From Cepaea nemoralis (taxonomy: Eukaryota; Mollusca; Gastropoda; Stylommatophora; Helicidae): 64,000 bases of DNA. Shown one piece after another: positions 31,084 to 42,988 of this stretch; the first letter of the stretch is position 1; each line of letters opens with the position of its first letter. Location of the stretch: assembly GCA_014155875.1 (NCBI GenBank), contig JACEFZ010013534.1:124001-188000 (forward strand), in the 5' to 3' direction. Both the position numbers and the translations under genes were made by a program. The notes under the pieces were generated by a model, which saw nothing but the letters and a program-made list of their open reading frames with translations, was not told the origin of the DNA and did not search any database.

Positions 31084-32463
31084 CACAATCAGCGAACTGG
31101 AGCTAGCCATATCAAAACTGAAAATGAGAAAATCACCAGGAGCTGATGGTATCTCCAATGAAATGACCAGGAACCTAGGGACAGAGGCCAAAGCAAGGCT
31201 GTTGCAGATCTTTAATAACAGTTGGATCTTAGGTACAGACCAATTAGCCTCACCAGCTGTCTCTGCAAAACATTGGAGCGCATAATCAATCACAGACTGC
31301 AGTGGTACATTGAAAGTAAAAACATCCTTGTGCCACAGCAGGCTGGCTTTAGGCAGTGCTACTCTACGGAAGATCAGACAACCTACCTCTCTCAAGAAAT
31401 GGAGGATGCATTCCAAGAGAAGAAACTGGCGCTTGCAGCATGGATAGATCTGAAGAAAGCCTTTGACAAAGTCTGGAAAGAAGGTCTGACGAATAAACTG
31501 AAGAAACTGAGAAACTGCAAAGTCAATGGAAGTATGTACAAATGGGTGAAAGCATACTTGCACAACAGAAGAGCCAGAGTACAGATAGACGGACTCAAGA
31601 GCAAGAAAGTACTACTGCGTCACGGTGTTCCCCAGGGCGGAGTCTTGTCCCCCACACTTTTTCTAATCTTCATCAATGATATCGTTGCTAATCTACCGCA
31701 TGGAATTAAAGCAGCAATGTACACCGATGACCTGGTTCTATGGAGCACAAATGAACATGCATCAGTGGCCACCAGATTGCTACAAAGAGCTGTAGACACA
31801 TTTGTTGCATGGGCAAATAGATGGTGTGTCAGTATAAACACTGACAAGTGCAGCACCACTCTATTTACTCTCTCTCCAAAACAAAAGGCAGGGGTCATCC
31901 AGACAAAATGGACACCCCTAAGAGAAGATAAAGAACACACATACCTTGGAGTAACATTTGATGGCAGGCTGACATGGAGAAAGCACATCAACAAAGCAGT
32001 AGCAAAAACCAGAAGGAAAATAGCCATCCTGAGAAAGCTAAGTGGAACCACATGGGGAGCCAGTGGGAAAATACTTAGCAAAGTTTATGAACAGAGCATA
32101 CTACCACACCTGGAATACGGGTCAACTGCGTGGTGTTCGGCATCAAACACGGCACTACAAGAGCTGGACAAAGTGCAAAATCAAGCACTTAGAGTCACCA
32201 CAGGAGGGATGAGATCAACCCCTATAGTGGAAATGGAGAAGATGGGGAGGACACAAACACTGAGTGAGCACAGAGATACGAAAACGATAATACAAGCAGC
32301 AAAGTTCCTCAGCTTGCCAGGCCACCCTATGAAGAACAGATTTGATAACCTAGCTATGGGGCGGTTGAAAAGAAGTAGTTTTATCCACCAAGCCAAACGA
32401 CTCTGCAGAGAAACCACCGATCTGCCCACAACTATTCCGGAGCGAACTCCATGGAAAGATTAA
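31084..32463 (+). pseudogene. LINE reverse transcriptase, disrupted
   Basis: N-terminal block Lys-Ser-Pro-Gly-Ala-Asp-Gly-Ile is at ~31135. The main frame at 31222-32463 holds Tyr-Arg-Pro-Ile-Ser-Leu-Thr, Gln-Ala-Gly-Phe-Arg, Asp-Leu-Lys-Lys-Ala-Phe-Asp, Gly-Val-Pro-Gln-Gly-Gly-Val-Leu-Ser-Pro and the catalytic Tyr-Thr-Asp-Asp (~31726). Between the first two blocks (~31225) roughly 30-40 codons normally present appear deleted, with a frame change. A TAA at 32461 separates RT from the in-frame RNase H. The split by the gypsy element also disables it. Confidence 0.85.
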
Positions 32464-32493
32464 CATAGACTATCATTACAAATCCAGACGAAA

Positions 32494-33352
32494 GTGAGAG
32501 GAATATTTGACAAGGAAGAACAGAACAGTGTGCAGCGCAGAACAGCCACTCTCGGATTCCTTGATGAAGAATACCCACAGGACCTCTGGATCCGAGTCTA
32601 CACAGATGGGTCAGCACAAAATGCTGTTCGAAATGGAGGAGCAGGAGTGTACATAGAATACCCAAATAATACTAGGGACACATCCAGAGTACCGACAGGA
32701 AAGTACTGCCATAACTATGATGCTGAAATTGAGGCAATCAAGATAGCAACAGAGAATTTACTGGGTGCCAGCAGTGGTACGCAACCTGTGGTGCTATTGA
32801 CAGATGCAAAATCAGTACTCGAGGCGCTTCTGTCTGGGGAATTGCCAGTACTAAGGACACTACTTTCTGAACTTAGCAGTCAGCATAAGGTCACCATACA
32901 GTGGATACCATCCCACTGTGGAGAACCCGGAAACGACAAAGCTGATCAATTGGCTAAGGAGGGAGCCAAAGAAGAACAACCTGATGTGCCCGTTACATAC
33001 CACCAAAAGAAAAGAAGGATCAGATCAGTCAGAAAGCCACCAAAACCTGCTCAAGATGACTGCCACGTTATGTATAGATCAAAGATGTAAAGTCATTATT
33101 CTGCGTCTCAGAACAGGACACAATAGATTACGCAACCACATGTATACAAAATTCAAGATTTGTCAAACAGCCATATGCACATGTGGATTGGCGTCGCAGA
33201 CAGCAGAGCACATACTCCAAGACTGCCCAAAATATAACATATCTAGGCAAACCTTCTGGCCTAGAGCGACGACAGTGGAAGATAAACTCTATGGACCTCT
33301 GTGTGATCTGAAAAATTCTGTTAGATTCATACAAGAGACAACATTGCAGTTA
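32494..33352 (+). pseudogene. LINE RNase H, frameshifted
   Basis: Asp-Gly-Ser-Ala, Ala-Glu-Ile-Glu-Ala, Thr-Asp-Ala-Lys-Ser and Lys-Ala-Asp-Gln-Leu-Ala acidic motifs occur at 32494-33090. The Leu-Arg-Thr-Gly-His-Asn and C-x-C...H-x4-C tail continues in another frame to 33352, so there is an indel near 33085. It is in frame with RT apart from the TAA at 32461. Similar throughout to the intact ORF at 15479-16381. Confidence 0.85.
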
Positions 33353-33409
33353 TAGACATATTTCAAGCGAACGAAAGAAGAAGAAGAAGAAGAAGAAGAA
33401 GAAGAAGAA

Positions 33410-34013
33410 CTTGTTTAAGAATAGTCCCACTTGCCTATATATTACATTGTGGTATTTTTTCTTCCTAGTGTCTTCTTACAATATAATTATAACCCAAGTT
33501 GTTCACTGTGTATAAACAACCACAGCTACTAAATGATGTAGGTCCTGCTCATTGTCTGTAATCAATACTGTATCATCCGCATATCTAATGTTATTAATGT
33601 TACACCCCTCCTCCTCCTCCGCGCCCCCCCCCCCATGATAAGTCCTTTCACATCTTCTTAGCTATTTTGATCATGATTTTCAAATTGATCATTTACTATT
33701 GGGAGAACCACAGATAGATAGGCCTTGAAAAACCAAATCTAACGGTACCTCAATGAGTTGTGTGTCTCAATTCTAAGCTGAGTTATGTAAATTTGAGTGT
33801 CGTGACCTTTGGACTAAAATTTTCACAAAAGAGTGCTCACTGAAGGATTTTTTTGCGTCCTGGTCAAAATCTGGCCCAGATTATCAAAATTTTGGTGTTT
33901 TTTGAGACTATCTGTTTTGTTTATAAACGAACATCTTAGCAACCATACATCACTGCGATCGGGGTTGCAAGGCCTAACTGGTCATGTCATTTATTTTTTG
34001 ATATGATGTCTGG
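33410..34013. other. No gene recognised
   Basis: AT-rich; a C-run at ~33625-33640. Nothing further supported. Confidence 0.4.
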
Positions 34014-34719
34014 TGACCTAATTAGGAAGTAAAAATGGCCGCTAAATTATTTTGCTAATTAATTACTATTTCACAAATTAGCGTACGTTTTCTTAATTTT
34101 AGCTTTAAAAATTACAAGATGAATTTGGTAATATGCGGAATGATGCTACAGACCTTATGGTGTCTTTGCTGTGTCAGTATGATGTGTGGTGACCTAATTA
34201 GCAATTAAAAATGGCCGCTAATTAATTACTATTTCACAAATTAGCGTACGTTTTCTTAATTTTAGCTTTAAAAATTACCAGATGAATTTGGTAATATGCG
34301 GAATGATGCTACAGACCTTATGGTGTCTTTGCTGTGTCAGTATGATGTGTGGTGACCTAATTAGCAATTAAAAATGGCCGCTAATTAATTACTATTTCAC
34401 AAATTAGCGTACGTTTTCTTAATTTTAGCTTTAAAAATTACAAGATGAATTTGGTAATATGCGGAATGATGCTACAGACCTTATGGTGTCTTTGCTGTGT
34501 CAGTATGATGTGTGGTGACCTAATTAGCAATTAAAAATGGCCGCTAATTAATTACTATTTCACAAATTAGCGTACGTTTTCTTAATTTTAGCTTTAAAAA
34601 TTACAAGATGAATTTGGTAATATGCGGAATGATGCTACAGACCTTATGGTCTCTTTGCTGTGTCAGTATGATGTGTGGTGACCTAATTAGCAATTAAAAA
34701 TGGCCACCGATAATTATTG
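34014..34719 (+). repeat. 163-bp tandem satellite
   Basis: The motif 'ggtgacctaattagcaatta' recurs with GACC at 34191, 34354, 34517 and 34680, an exact 163-bp period. An older, diverged 177-bp unit starts at 34014. Inner units are nearly identical. Each contains 'aaaatggccgct' and 'gcgtacgttttctt'. Confidence 0.93.
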
Positions 34720-34835
34720 CAGTGATGAATAGTTGTTATGAGGTTCGTTTAAAATAAAATTACTAAATTTGCATAAGTGTCAACAGATGAAAATGTACTA
34801 AACTAAAAGAGTTTTCTTTTCAGTTAGTAATCTTT

Positions 34836-36983
34836 ATTAATATTATATAACATATATAATACATATGCATAATGTGGTAGAGTTTCTGGAATCAACAGGT
34901 GACATCAGTTGAATGAAAATGACGATCCTGAAAAGAAAGTGAAAAAAAAAAAAGATTAATAAAATGCTGTAAAATAACACGAAGAAGTTATTATACATTA
35001 TCATTATTTGTGCATTTCAGATTTCTGTACGTCTTTTTCAGTTTGCATCCAACTATACAGGAAGTGCACACAAGTAACCTAACTATGAATGTCCTGGCAG
35101 AAAGTAAAGCAATAACGTAGTTCGAGACAGAGACAAGTAATAACTGAATCTACAACCATGGTCAGGATGCGTGAACAGCAAATTAAAAGACATTTGGCAA
35201 ATAAGAACACTATGCAGAAAGCCAAAGAAGAATAATAAACCGAGCATTTATGGACTGAATTGTTCAATGTGCAATAATCTGTCGACTGACTGACTGACTG
35301 ACTGACTGACTAACTAACTGAACTTTACATCTGAGGAGAAATGAAAAAGAAATTAAAGGTCTATTTATTTTTAAAATGTTTTACATTATAATAAATTGAT
35401 CTTAAAATTATAAAGATAGATAACATGAAGAAGTTATAAATTATTAATTATTAAATTTAAATCTGACGAGAAAAGAAAAAGAAATTAATGACACTGTATA
35501 TGTATTAAAAAAACCTTTGTTTTACAGTATAATAAATAGATATTAAAACTATAAAGGTATAAATTCAACTCACCGTAGAAAAATGTCCTTAATTAGAGAA
35601 ATACTACCTCTGTTGGCGACTGACCTGTCTTGGCATTCAATATCTCTTCTGTCTTCCAGAACCTGAAAAGAGAAAATAAAAAGATTACTAAATCTAAAAA
35701 AATAACAAAAATGCTGTAAAATAACATGAAGAATTTATACATTATTAATTGTGAACTGTAAATATGAGGAGAAAAGAAAAAGAAATTAAAGGTATATTTA
35801 TTTTAAAAATGTTTTACATTATAATAAATTGATCTTAAAATTATAAAGATAGATAACATGAAGAAGTTATAAATTATTAATTATTAAATTTAAATCTGAC
35901 AAGAAAAGAAACTGTCTCTGTGGCTAAGGGCTTGCGAACGCGGTTTGTGAGCCGTATACCCGGGTTCGAAACACAGTGGTGCTGGTTTTTTCGAAAAAGG
36001 TATAGGGGCCGGTCGTTCAGAAAGCAATGGCAAACTACTGAACGTAACACTTGCCTAGTACATCAACAGCAGCTGAAAATGCTAGGTGTTGACTGCAACG
36101 TCCCGTAAGGGGTACGCAACAAATTTTTAATTTTAATATGTATTAAAAACCTTTGTTTTACAGTATAATAAATAGATATTAAAACTATAAAGGTATAAAT
36201 TCAACTCATCATAGAAAAATGTCCTTAATTAGAGAAATACTACCTCTGTTGGCGACTGACCTGTCTTGGCATTCAATATCTCTTCTGTCTTCCAGAACCT
36301 GAAAAGAGAAAATAAAAAGATTACTAAATCTGAAAAGATAACAAAAATGCTGTAAAATAACATGAAGAATTTATACATTATTCATTATTAATTGTGAACT
36401 GTAAATATGAGGAGAAAAGAAAAAGAAATTAAAGGTATATTTATTTTTAAAATGTTTTACATTATAATAAATTGATCTTAAAATTATAAAGATAGATAAC
36501 ATGAAGAAGTTATAAATTATTAATTATTAAATTTAAATCTGATGAGAAAAGAAACGGTCTCTGTGGCTAAGGGCTTGCGAACGCGGTTTGTGAGCCGTAT
36601 ACCTGGGTTCGAAACATAGTGGTGCTGGTTTTTTCGAAAAAGGTATAGAACTATAGAGGCCGGTCGTTCAGAAAGCAATGGCAAACTACTGAACGTAACA
36701 CTTGCCTAGTACATCAACAGCAGCTGAAAATGCTGGTGTTGACTGCAACGTCCCGTAAGGGGTACGCAACAAATTTTTAATTTTAATATGTATTAAAAAA
36801 CCTTTGTTTTACAGTATAATAAATAGATATTAAAACTATAAAGGTATAAATTCAACTCACCATAGAAAAATGTCCATCCACCATCAACAGCCGAGCAATG
36901 TAGCCCTTTTTTATGGGATATTCAGCTTCGAACACTGACAGATGTGCTCTCAGATGATCAAGATTTGTTTTTGATTTTGCCAT
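34836..36983 (-). CDS. Candidate small spliced gene (low confidence)
   Basis: Exon 1 at 36983-36861 starts ATG and encodes 41 residues beginning Met-Ala-Lys-Ser-Lys-Thr, ending at a GTGAGT donor. Two tandem copies of an internal 89-bp exon (36298-36210 and 35662-35574) have strong polypyrimidine acceptors. The 35574 copy keeps GTGAGT; the 36210 copy has ATGAGT. A terminal exon from 34927 runs to a stop near an AATAAA at 34838-34833. Exon 1 plus one internal exon plus the last exon stays open (about 99 codons). No family is recognised. The internal exons lie in a recent tandem duplication. Could be a gene, a gene fragment or chance. Confidence 0.3.
35909..36122 (+). mobile_element. SINE family I with intact tRNA-like head
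   Basis: A-box-like GTGGCTAAGGG and B-box-like GGGTTCGAAAC precede the family core and the 'gtcccgtaaggggtacgcaa' end. Confidence 0.85.
36552..36779 (+). mobile_element. SINE family I, duplicated sibling of 35909-36122
   Basis: Nearly identical to the preceding copy except for a short extra 'aactata' segment and point changes. It was copied with the host repeat, not inserted independently. Confidence 0.85.
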
Positions 36984-37144
36984 GATAAATCTAAGGAGAA
37001 ATTAAAATAATGAAATTATTATATATTGTACTCTGTTTAACTGTATGTTTTGATTCTAAATCTAAATCTCCAATGTACACACATACACACATATACATAT
37101 ACACAGACAGACACTGGCATATACTGCCAATTAGTACCTTGCGG

Positions 37145-37335
37145 TGTATGGCGGGGGGGGGGGAGGGGGGGGGTCTTGAGCCTGAGGAATTAAGGCCGCC
37201 TGGTTAGTGCCGTTGCCGCGAACTGTGCCGGTTAGAATCTTCTGTTTGCTTCTGAAAAAAAAAAACAACAACTCCACACCTTACCAAGGATTCGAACCCG
37301 GGTCTCCCGAGAGAGAATCCTTCATTCTAGCCGCT
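37145..37335 (-). mobile_element. tRNA-like SINE head (minus)
   Basis: The minus strand carries TGCCGAGCGGCTAGA and, ~30 bases later, GGGTTCGAATCC, resembling Leu/Ser tRNA A and B boxes. No full cloverleaf was closed by eye. A G-run lies at ~37150-37173. Confidence 0.4.
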
Positions 37336-37978
37336 CGGCAAGATAAGCATAAACGAATAAAGAAATAAGCACGGCTGTTATTCAATAGTTACTGCCTGTT
37401 TTAAAAGGTCATTAACAATTGCAATATTCTGGGAATTTTTTGGAGTTTCGTATTCCGAAGAAGAAACGTCTAATTTCCATGTTATGGTTTGTCAATATTT
37501 AGTCAGTTTGTCGTCTTCGCTCGTTGCTGTTTTGTAAGCTCCCTTTAGTTGCAAGCCGTACCAAAATTGTTTCGTATTTGTTAGGTGTAATTTATGTGGA
37601 ATTTATGAATGACAGCAATAGTACATTATGTGCATATCTGCTCATTTAGTTGATGCCACGTCCTGGTTCCCTTCTCACTGTTCAAGGGGAAGTCAGTGTG
37701 TTGTGAGAAAACAGACAGAGGCAGGAACGATTATAATATTTACAGCAATCTGGAGGAGATTTTAACCAAACGTCATGGATTAGCTGAGACGGACAGTCTG
37801 GATGTTTGGATCAGTAGTATAAGACTATAATAGTTGAAAGCCCACAGCTGTACTGTGAGTTGTCGGGTCACCAGCTTGTATAAATACCCAGTGTTTCACA
37901 CAGTCGAATGCCGCCTGCCCTGAAGTTGTCAGAGAATCTACACAAGTTTACACACCCGTGATAACGTTTATAGAACTA
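37336..37978. other. No feature recognised
   Basis: AT-rich unique sequence. Confidence 0.4.
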
Positions 37979-38074
37979 CTAGCTGACCCGGCCCGGCTTC
38001 GCCCAGTCCCTGGTGGGGAGCATCTCATTTAATTCATATAAGTAGTCATATAAGTTCTCGTTCCCGTTACCGAC

Positions 38075-38115
<41 letters not shown>

Positions 38116-38207
38116 GACCCGGCCCGGCATTGCCCAGCTCCTGGTGTGGAGCATCTCATTTAATTCATATAAGTAGTCATATAAGTTCCCGTTCCCGTTA
38201 CCGACTA

Positions 38208-38274
<67 letters not shown>

Positions 38275-39006
38275 GTCTGCCTGACCCTGTCCGGCTTCGC
38301 CCAGTCCCTGGTGGGGAGCATCTCATTTAATTCACATAAGTAGTCATATAAGTTCTCATTAAATTCATACAACAAAAAAAGTAACTTAAAAGAATGTCCT
38401 TCCAGACACCATCCATTATTTTTAATGAAAACGCTTGCTAATCACCTGCATGACTACAGTAACTTCTTAAGCAAATAAAGATGAGTTACAATGTTATGCA
38501 TTGTGCATTATTTTTATGAAAACTTTAAAAATGCCTTACAGTTTGTATCATTATTTATTATAACTCATATGCCGGTACATAACTATGGACACAGAGTTTA
38601 TAAATCTTTGAAAACGATGCCACAATATGACTATAAGTTATACAGAAAAGTTATGCCCCTTGAAATAACTTTTACGGAGTTAGGTCCCCTGAAATATATA
38701 CAATTATAATGAAAAATGAAAAATGAAATAATACTGAGTAAGCAGGCGATTTCACACTAAAAAAATATCACAGTTGACAGCTCTGGACTGAAAGGAAGGC
38801 GTGTAGAAAATTTCATCTCAATCGGATGGGCCGTTCGCGAGCGCACAAAGGACATACATAGATACAGACAGACAGACAGACAGACATACGATCCTTATTT
38901 ATATATAAGACTAGCTGACCCGGCCCGGCTTCGCCCAGTCCCTGGTGGGGAGCATCTCATTTAATTCATATAAGTAGTCATATAAGTTCTCGTTCCCGTT
39001 ACCGAC

Positions 39007-39079
<73 letters not shown>

Positions 39080-39171
39080 GACCCGGCCCGGCATTGCCCA
39101 GCTCCTGGTGTGGAGCATCTCATTTAATTCATATAAGTAGTCATATAAGTTCCCGTTCCCGTTACCGACTA

Positions 39172-39238
<67 letters not shown>

Positions 39239-39880
39239 GTCTGCCTGACCCTGTCCGGCTTCGCCCAGTCCCTGGTGGGGAGCATCTCATTTAATTCACA
39301 TAAGTAGTCATATAAGTTCTCATTAAATTCATACAACAAAAAAAGTAACTTAAAAGAATGTCCTTCCACACACCATCCATTATTTTTAATGAAAACGCTT
39401 GCTAATCACCTGCATGACTACAGTAACTTCTTAAGCAAATAAAGATGAGTTACAATGTTATGCATTGTGCATTATTTTTATGAAAACTTTGAAAATGCCT
39501 TACAGTTTGTATCATTATTTATTATAACTCATATGCCGGTACATAACTATGGACACAGAGTTTATAAATCTTTGAAAACGATGCCACAATATGACTATAA
39601 GTTATACAGAAAAGTTATGCCCCTTGAAATAACTTTTACGGAGTTAGGTCCCCTGAAATATATACAATTATAATGAAAAATGAAAAATGAAATAATACTG
39701 AGTAAGCAGGCGATTTCACACTAAAAAAATATCACAGTTGACAGCTCTGGACTGAAAGGAAGGCGTGTAGAAAATTTCATCTCAATCGGATGGGCCGTTC
39801 GCGAGCGCACAAAGGACATACATAGATACATAGATACAGACAGACAGACATACGCTCCTTATCTTATATATAAGATAAGA
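37979..39880 (+). repeat. Two-copy ~0.93-kb tandem repeat with (GTCT)n arrays
   Basis: Each unit begins 'ctagctgacccggcccggc' (37979 and 38911) and ends with a TATA-rich segment after 'gttcgcgagcgcacaaagga'. Inside each are two or three 'ggggagcatctcatttaatt' blocks separated by (TCTG)n runs whose length differs between units. It looks like the 3' UTR of a LINE-type repeat in tandem. Confidence 0.85.
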
Positions 39881-40079
39881 TTTGGTGAGTACATGTATTG
39901 TTTTTGTTTTTAATTAGCAACGTATACGTCTTATTGTGTTTTCTTCTCTCTCTTTTCTTTAATTCTTCTTTTTGTTCGTTTCTTTTCATATCTGTCATTG
40001 TTGTGTGGGTTTCTTCTGCCTTGCATGCAAGTTTCCTTGTCATTTGGTCTTTGTCTGCCTATAATTTTCCTCTCCCACA

Positions 40080-40163
<84 letters not shown>

Positions 40164-40365
40164 TCCCTCTTTACTCACTCTCTCCCCTCTCTGCACTTAT
40201 TCGCCATGTAATCGCTTTATTATACTTTTTTTATTCTTTGGTCGTAAACGAATTTTAAAAAATAAAGTTAGTTGCGTAGCCATTACAGGACGTTGCAGTC
40301 AACCCCATCATTTTTAGCTGTTTGTTATTTACTAGGCAGGTTTACGTTCACTACTTTTCTATTGC
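39881..40365. other. (CT)n microsatellite region
   Basis: (CT)n at ~40080-40170. Surrounding sequence has no recognised gene; the open frames arise from the repeat. Confidence 0.7.
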
Positions 40366-40613
40366 TTTCTGAAATACCACCTCTCATACCATTGCACTAA
40401 AACCAGCGCAAGGCGGCCTGTTTCCAAATATCCCGCAGCTGTGTTTTGAACGCGTCATGCGGGTGTACGAATTCAGATCGTAACCCCTTCGCCGCAACAC
40501 CGGTGAAAAAAAGTAAAGGACCCATTTAAACTCCTTATGACGCATTGATCATACGGTCGTAGCCCTGTATTTTAATAGACCATTCAGCACTAGCAAAGTG
40601 ATGTGGGCAGTAT

Positions 40614-40865
40614 AACAATTTTTTTTTTTTTTTTGCGTATCCTTTTACAGGACTTAGCTGTCAACACCAGCATCTTTCAGCTGTCTGTTGATCTCTTGGA
40701 AAGATTACGCTCAGTAGTTTGCCATTGCTTTCTGAGCGGCCGGCTCAGTATCCCGCAAGTCACGAGCGGGGGTCGAACCGCCACAGCTCTCGCTCCGCTA
40801 TGAGACTCTGCGTGATAAACGGGATTACAGAGAGAAAGTGTTGGAACCCCACAGCCAGAGAGACC
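40614..40865 (-). mobile_element. SINE family I (minus) with defined target duplication
   Basis: T-run at 40619-40634 is the inverted A-tail. The tRNA-like B box is near 40770. Target duplication GGCAGTAT at 40606-40613 and 40866-40873. The empty site is visible at ~60745-60755. Confidence 0.9.
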
Positions 40866-40894
40866 GGCAGTATCACACTCGTGGAATATATTTG

Positions 40895-41028
40895 CTCCCC
40901 CGATGTGTCTCCACCTTGACGTGGTGGGGGAGCTTGCGTGTCCCATAGACCCCATTTGCTTGCCGATGGGTGAAAAATTACATATCGGACAGCTTATGGG
41001 ATAGGGACCAGACTAAGAGAGACACAAC
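40895..41028 (+). ncRNA. Candidate HDV-like ribozyme (copy 3)
   Basis: P1 CTCCCCC 40895-40901 with GGGGGAG 40926-40932. P2 GATGTGTCT 40902-40910 with AGACACAAC 41020-41028 (one mismatch). P3 CCAC/GTGG around CTTGAC. Possible P4 GTCCC/GGGAC. Candidate cytosine at 41013 in CTAAG. Confidence 0.6.
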
Positions 41029-42550
41029 CTGCTGCTCTGCAGGCATAGACTGAGGATAGCAGCCAAAATTTAAATCAGGTGCACAAAGGCAGAATTTCTT
41101 GGTCCGGACAAAACTCTTAAGGCTCCCTGTCGAGGGCTGTGGCTGAACGCCTCTAAGCCACAAACCCTCGGATCTGAGAGCCAGGCCGATACCCCTCTAC
41201 CGAAAATAGAAACATGATACTGAGCAAGCTACATGCTCAGGTCTGATATTTGTTCGAAGGCTCTCAGCTGGGGGATATGAGGGATTCCCGGATGAGAGGG
41301 CCTGACCGTTTCTCGTTCACTGCTGCACGAAGGTAAGGAGCTGAGCCGGCAGCACATGTAGCCTACCTCGTGAGCGAGTACAAAAAAGTCAGAAAAGTGC
41401 CCCAGTCAAAGGGCATGGTTACGGAAACTCTGTGTCTAACTCATAGAGAGTGTAGACAAAAGTGAAAGAACGTCTCAACAACGCAAAATGGAACGCACGG
41501 CGAGCGAACCTATTGCGTGGGTTGAAGTCACAAGCAAAAGCTTACCGAGTGGATGTCGCTCGCAATCTGACCGCTCCTGGTGTGTGCTTGAGCGATCAGT
41601 GGCAAGTGGGATGCCCAACACATGGAAGTGAGGAACTAAAGCAGCCATGAGCAGGACGTGGAAACTCCTTGAGTGAGCCCAGTCTCAGAGCAATATGTGC
41701 CGGCTCTGCAATTATGGAAGCCTCCTCGGATAGTGAGATAATGCCCATGGTCTGCCCCTGCCTTCCCTTGAGGGCCGACCGCGATATCGTTGATCGCTCT
41801 ATCTTGACCAGCTGAGATGTGGGTGACATTACAACAGTCTAACGTGTCTCGAAACCAGAGGAAGGCTACCTCACTAAAAAATGCCCGCCAGAAGTCGGAA
41901 GTGTCGTCCTACGGGTGGCAAACTAAAAATTGACACTACGCAATTACGTCCGAGTGAAATGTCTCGCCCGAATGTCTCTCGTGCTAGGAACAGCTCTGAC
42001 TACCTAGTTTCCGAATGCCGCTCTTGTACGGAACAGCTCTAACTAGGTAGTTTCCGAATGTCTGTCGTGCCTGGAACAGCTCTGATGGGCGCAACGACAA
42101 GCACATGTCCGAAAACTCGCTGAGTAGATGCCGTCTGCAAACCTGTCTGGTTTGTGCGGGAATGGCCCGGGGAAAATGAAATGACCAATATATTGAAGTG
42201 AGGATTTAAAGCAGCCATGAGCAGGACGTGACGATTTCCCTCGGTGAGCCCAGATCCAGGGCGTTATGTGTCGGCCCTGCAACTATGGAAGCAACCTTGG
42301 ATGGCGGAAAATGCTATGGACTGTCCCTGCCTTCCTTTGAGGGATGACCGTTGTCTTCGACCTTTCCAACTTGGCCAGCATGGTTATAGATGGCACCACA
42401 AAAGTGAGAGTCTCCCAGGAATGCTACCTGGTCAAAAAAGCACGCTAAAGTCGATGTGTTGGCCTACGGGTATAGGCCCAAGGGCGCATAACAGACACAC
42501 CGCAATGACATCTGAAAAAACACTCCGGATGAACGAAAAGAAGAGAAGAA
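40895..42550 (+). mobile_element. 1.66-kb non-autonomous retroelement with 5' ribozyme-like fold (copy 3)
   Basis: Target duplication GAATATATTTG at 40884-40894 and 42551-42561, with the empty paralogous site at ~60760-60770. Starts CTCCCCCG and ends in a GAA-rich tail after 'ccggatgaacg'. Same architecture as 12990-14611, with two 3' UTR-like blocks and no coding capacity. The 5' half is closely similar to the minus copy at 7847-9466. Confidence 0.93.
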
Positions 42551-42988
42551 GAATATATTTGCCACCCAAATGTCACAGTCATGATTTACTCAACTGTTTG
42601 CAGCCCTTGCTCTACTGTGGTTGGATAATGCAGACTGATCACGTGTCTTTCCATTTAACGTCCAGCGATAGTAAAATCTTTGCTAAACCACAAGGATTGG
42701 TACACATGAGACAACGACATTTGTATTAGACTCATTAAAGCGACCAGATGACAAGCTCGGTCTGTCATCCATATAAACTTATAACAATGGGTCTTTCCAT
42801 TTCTCTTTTGAGTCTTCTATTTTACCATGAATTCTATGAATGCTAATCACTAATATTTAATTTATTCTCCTGGTCTCTGTATATGTTTATACAGTGTTTT
42901 GTCTAAACTCTATCTGGAGTGATCACTAAGCTCTATTTATAGTGAAGTGTCGTACTCCAAGTATGTAATCCTATAGCTCTATTATAGT

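Larger units (their letters stand above)
31079..33409 (+). mobile_element. Ingi-like LINE, 3' part (RT, RNase H, tail)
   Basis: Continuation of 19992-21841. RT and RNase H are recognisable. The 3' UTR is very short and ends in (GAA)n at 33371-33409. This short UTR differs from the long repeated UTR of the 15164 derivative, so two subfamilies are present. Confidence 0.88.
34950..36870 (-). repeat. Three-copy ~0.65-kb tandem duplication, two copies with a SINE
   Basis: The 'acattataataaattgatct...taaatctgacgagaaaagaa' block occurs at ~35385, ~35820 and ~36465. The 'cctttgttttacagtataat' block follows each. Copy 1 lacks the SINE; copies 2 and 3 have it at the same site, so the SINE landed before the last duplication. 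Confidence 0.85.
40366..42935 (+). repeat. Dispersed repeat carrying two nested insertions
   Basis: Matches 60515-61135 over 40366-40613, 40874-40894 and 42562-42935. The intervening segments are a SINE (40614-40865) and a 1.66-kb retroelement (40895-42550). The 60515 copy lacks both, so it is the empty site. Confidence 0.9.

Noticed and set aside
19992..33409. Site-specific R-type element inserted in rDNA
   Set aside because: 18S sequence does not resume after the LINE tail, and other relatives in the window sit at unrelated sites with random target duplications.
37283..37335. Genuine tRNA gene on the minus strand
   Set aside because: Box-like motifs are present but I could not close acceptor and anticodon stems; SINE head is the simpler reading.
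38070..39240. CRISPR-like repeat array
   Set aside because: Repeats are simple (TCTG)n tracts within a eukaryotic tandem repeat; no spacer structure or cas genes.
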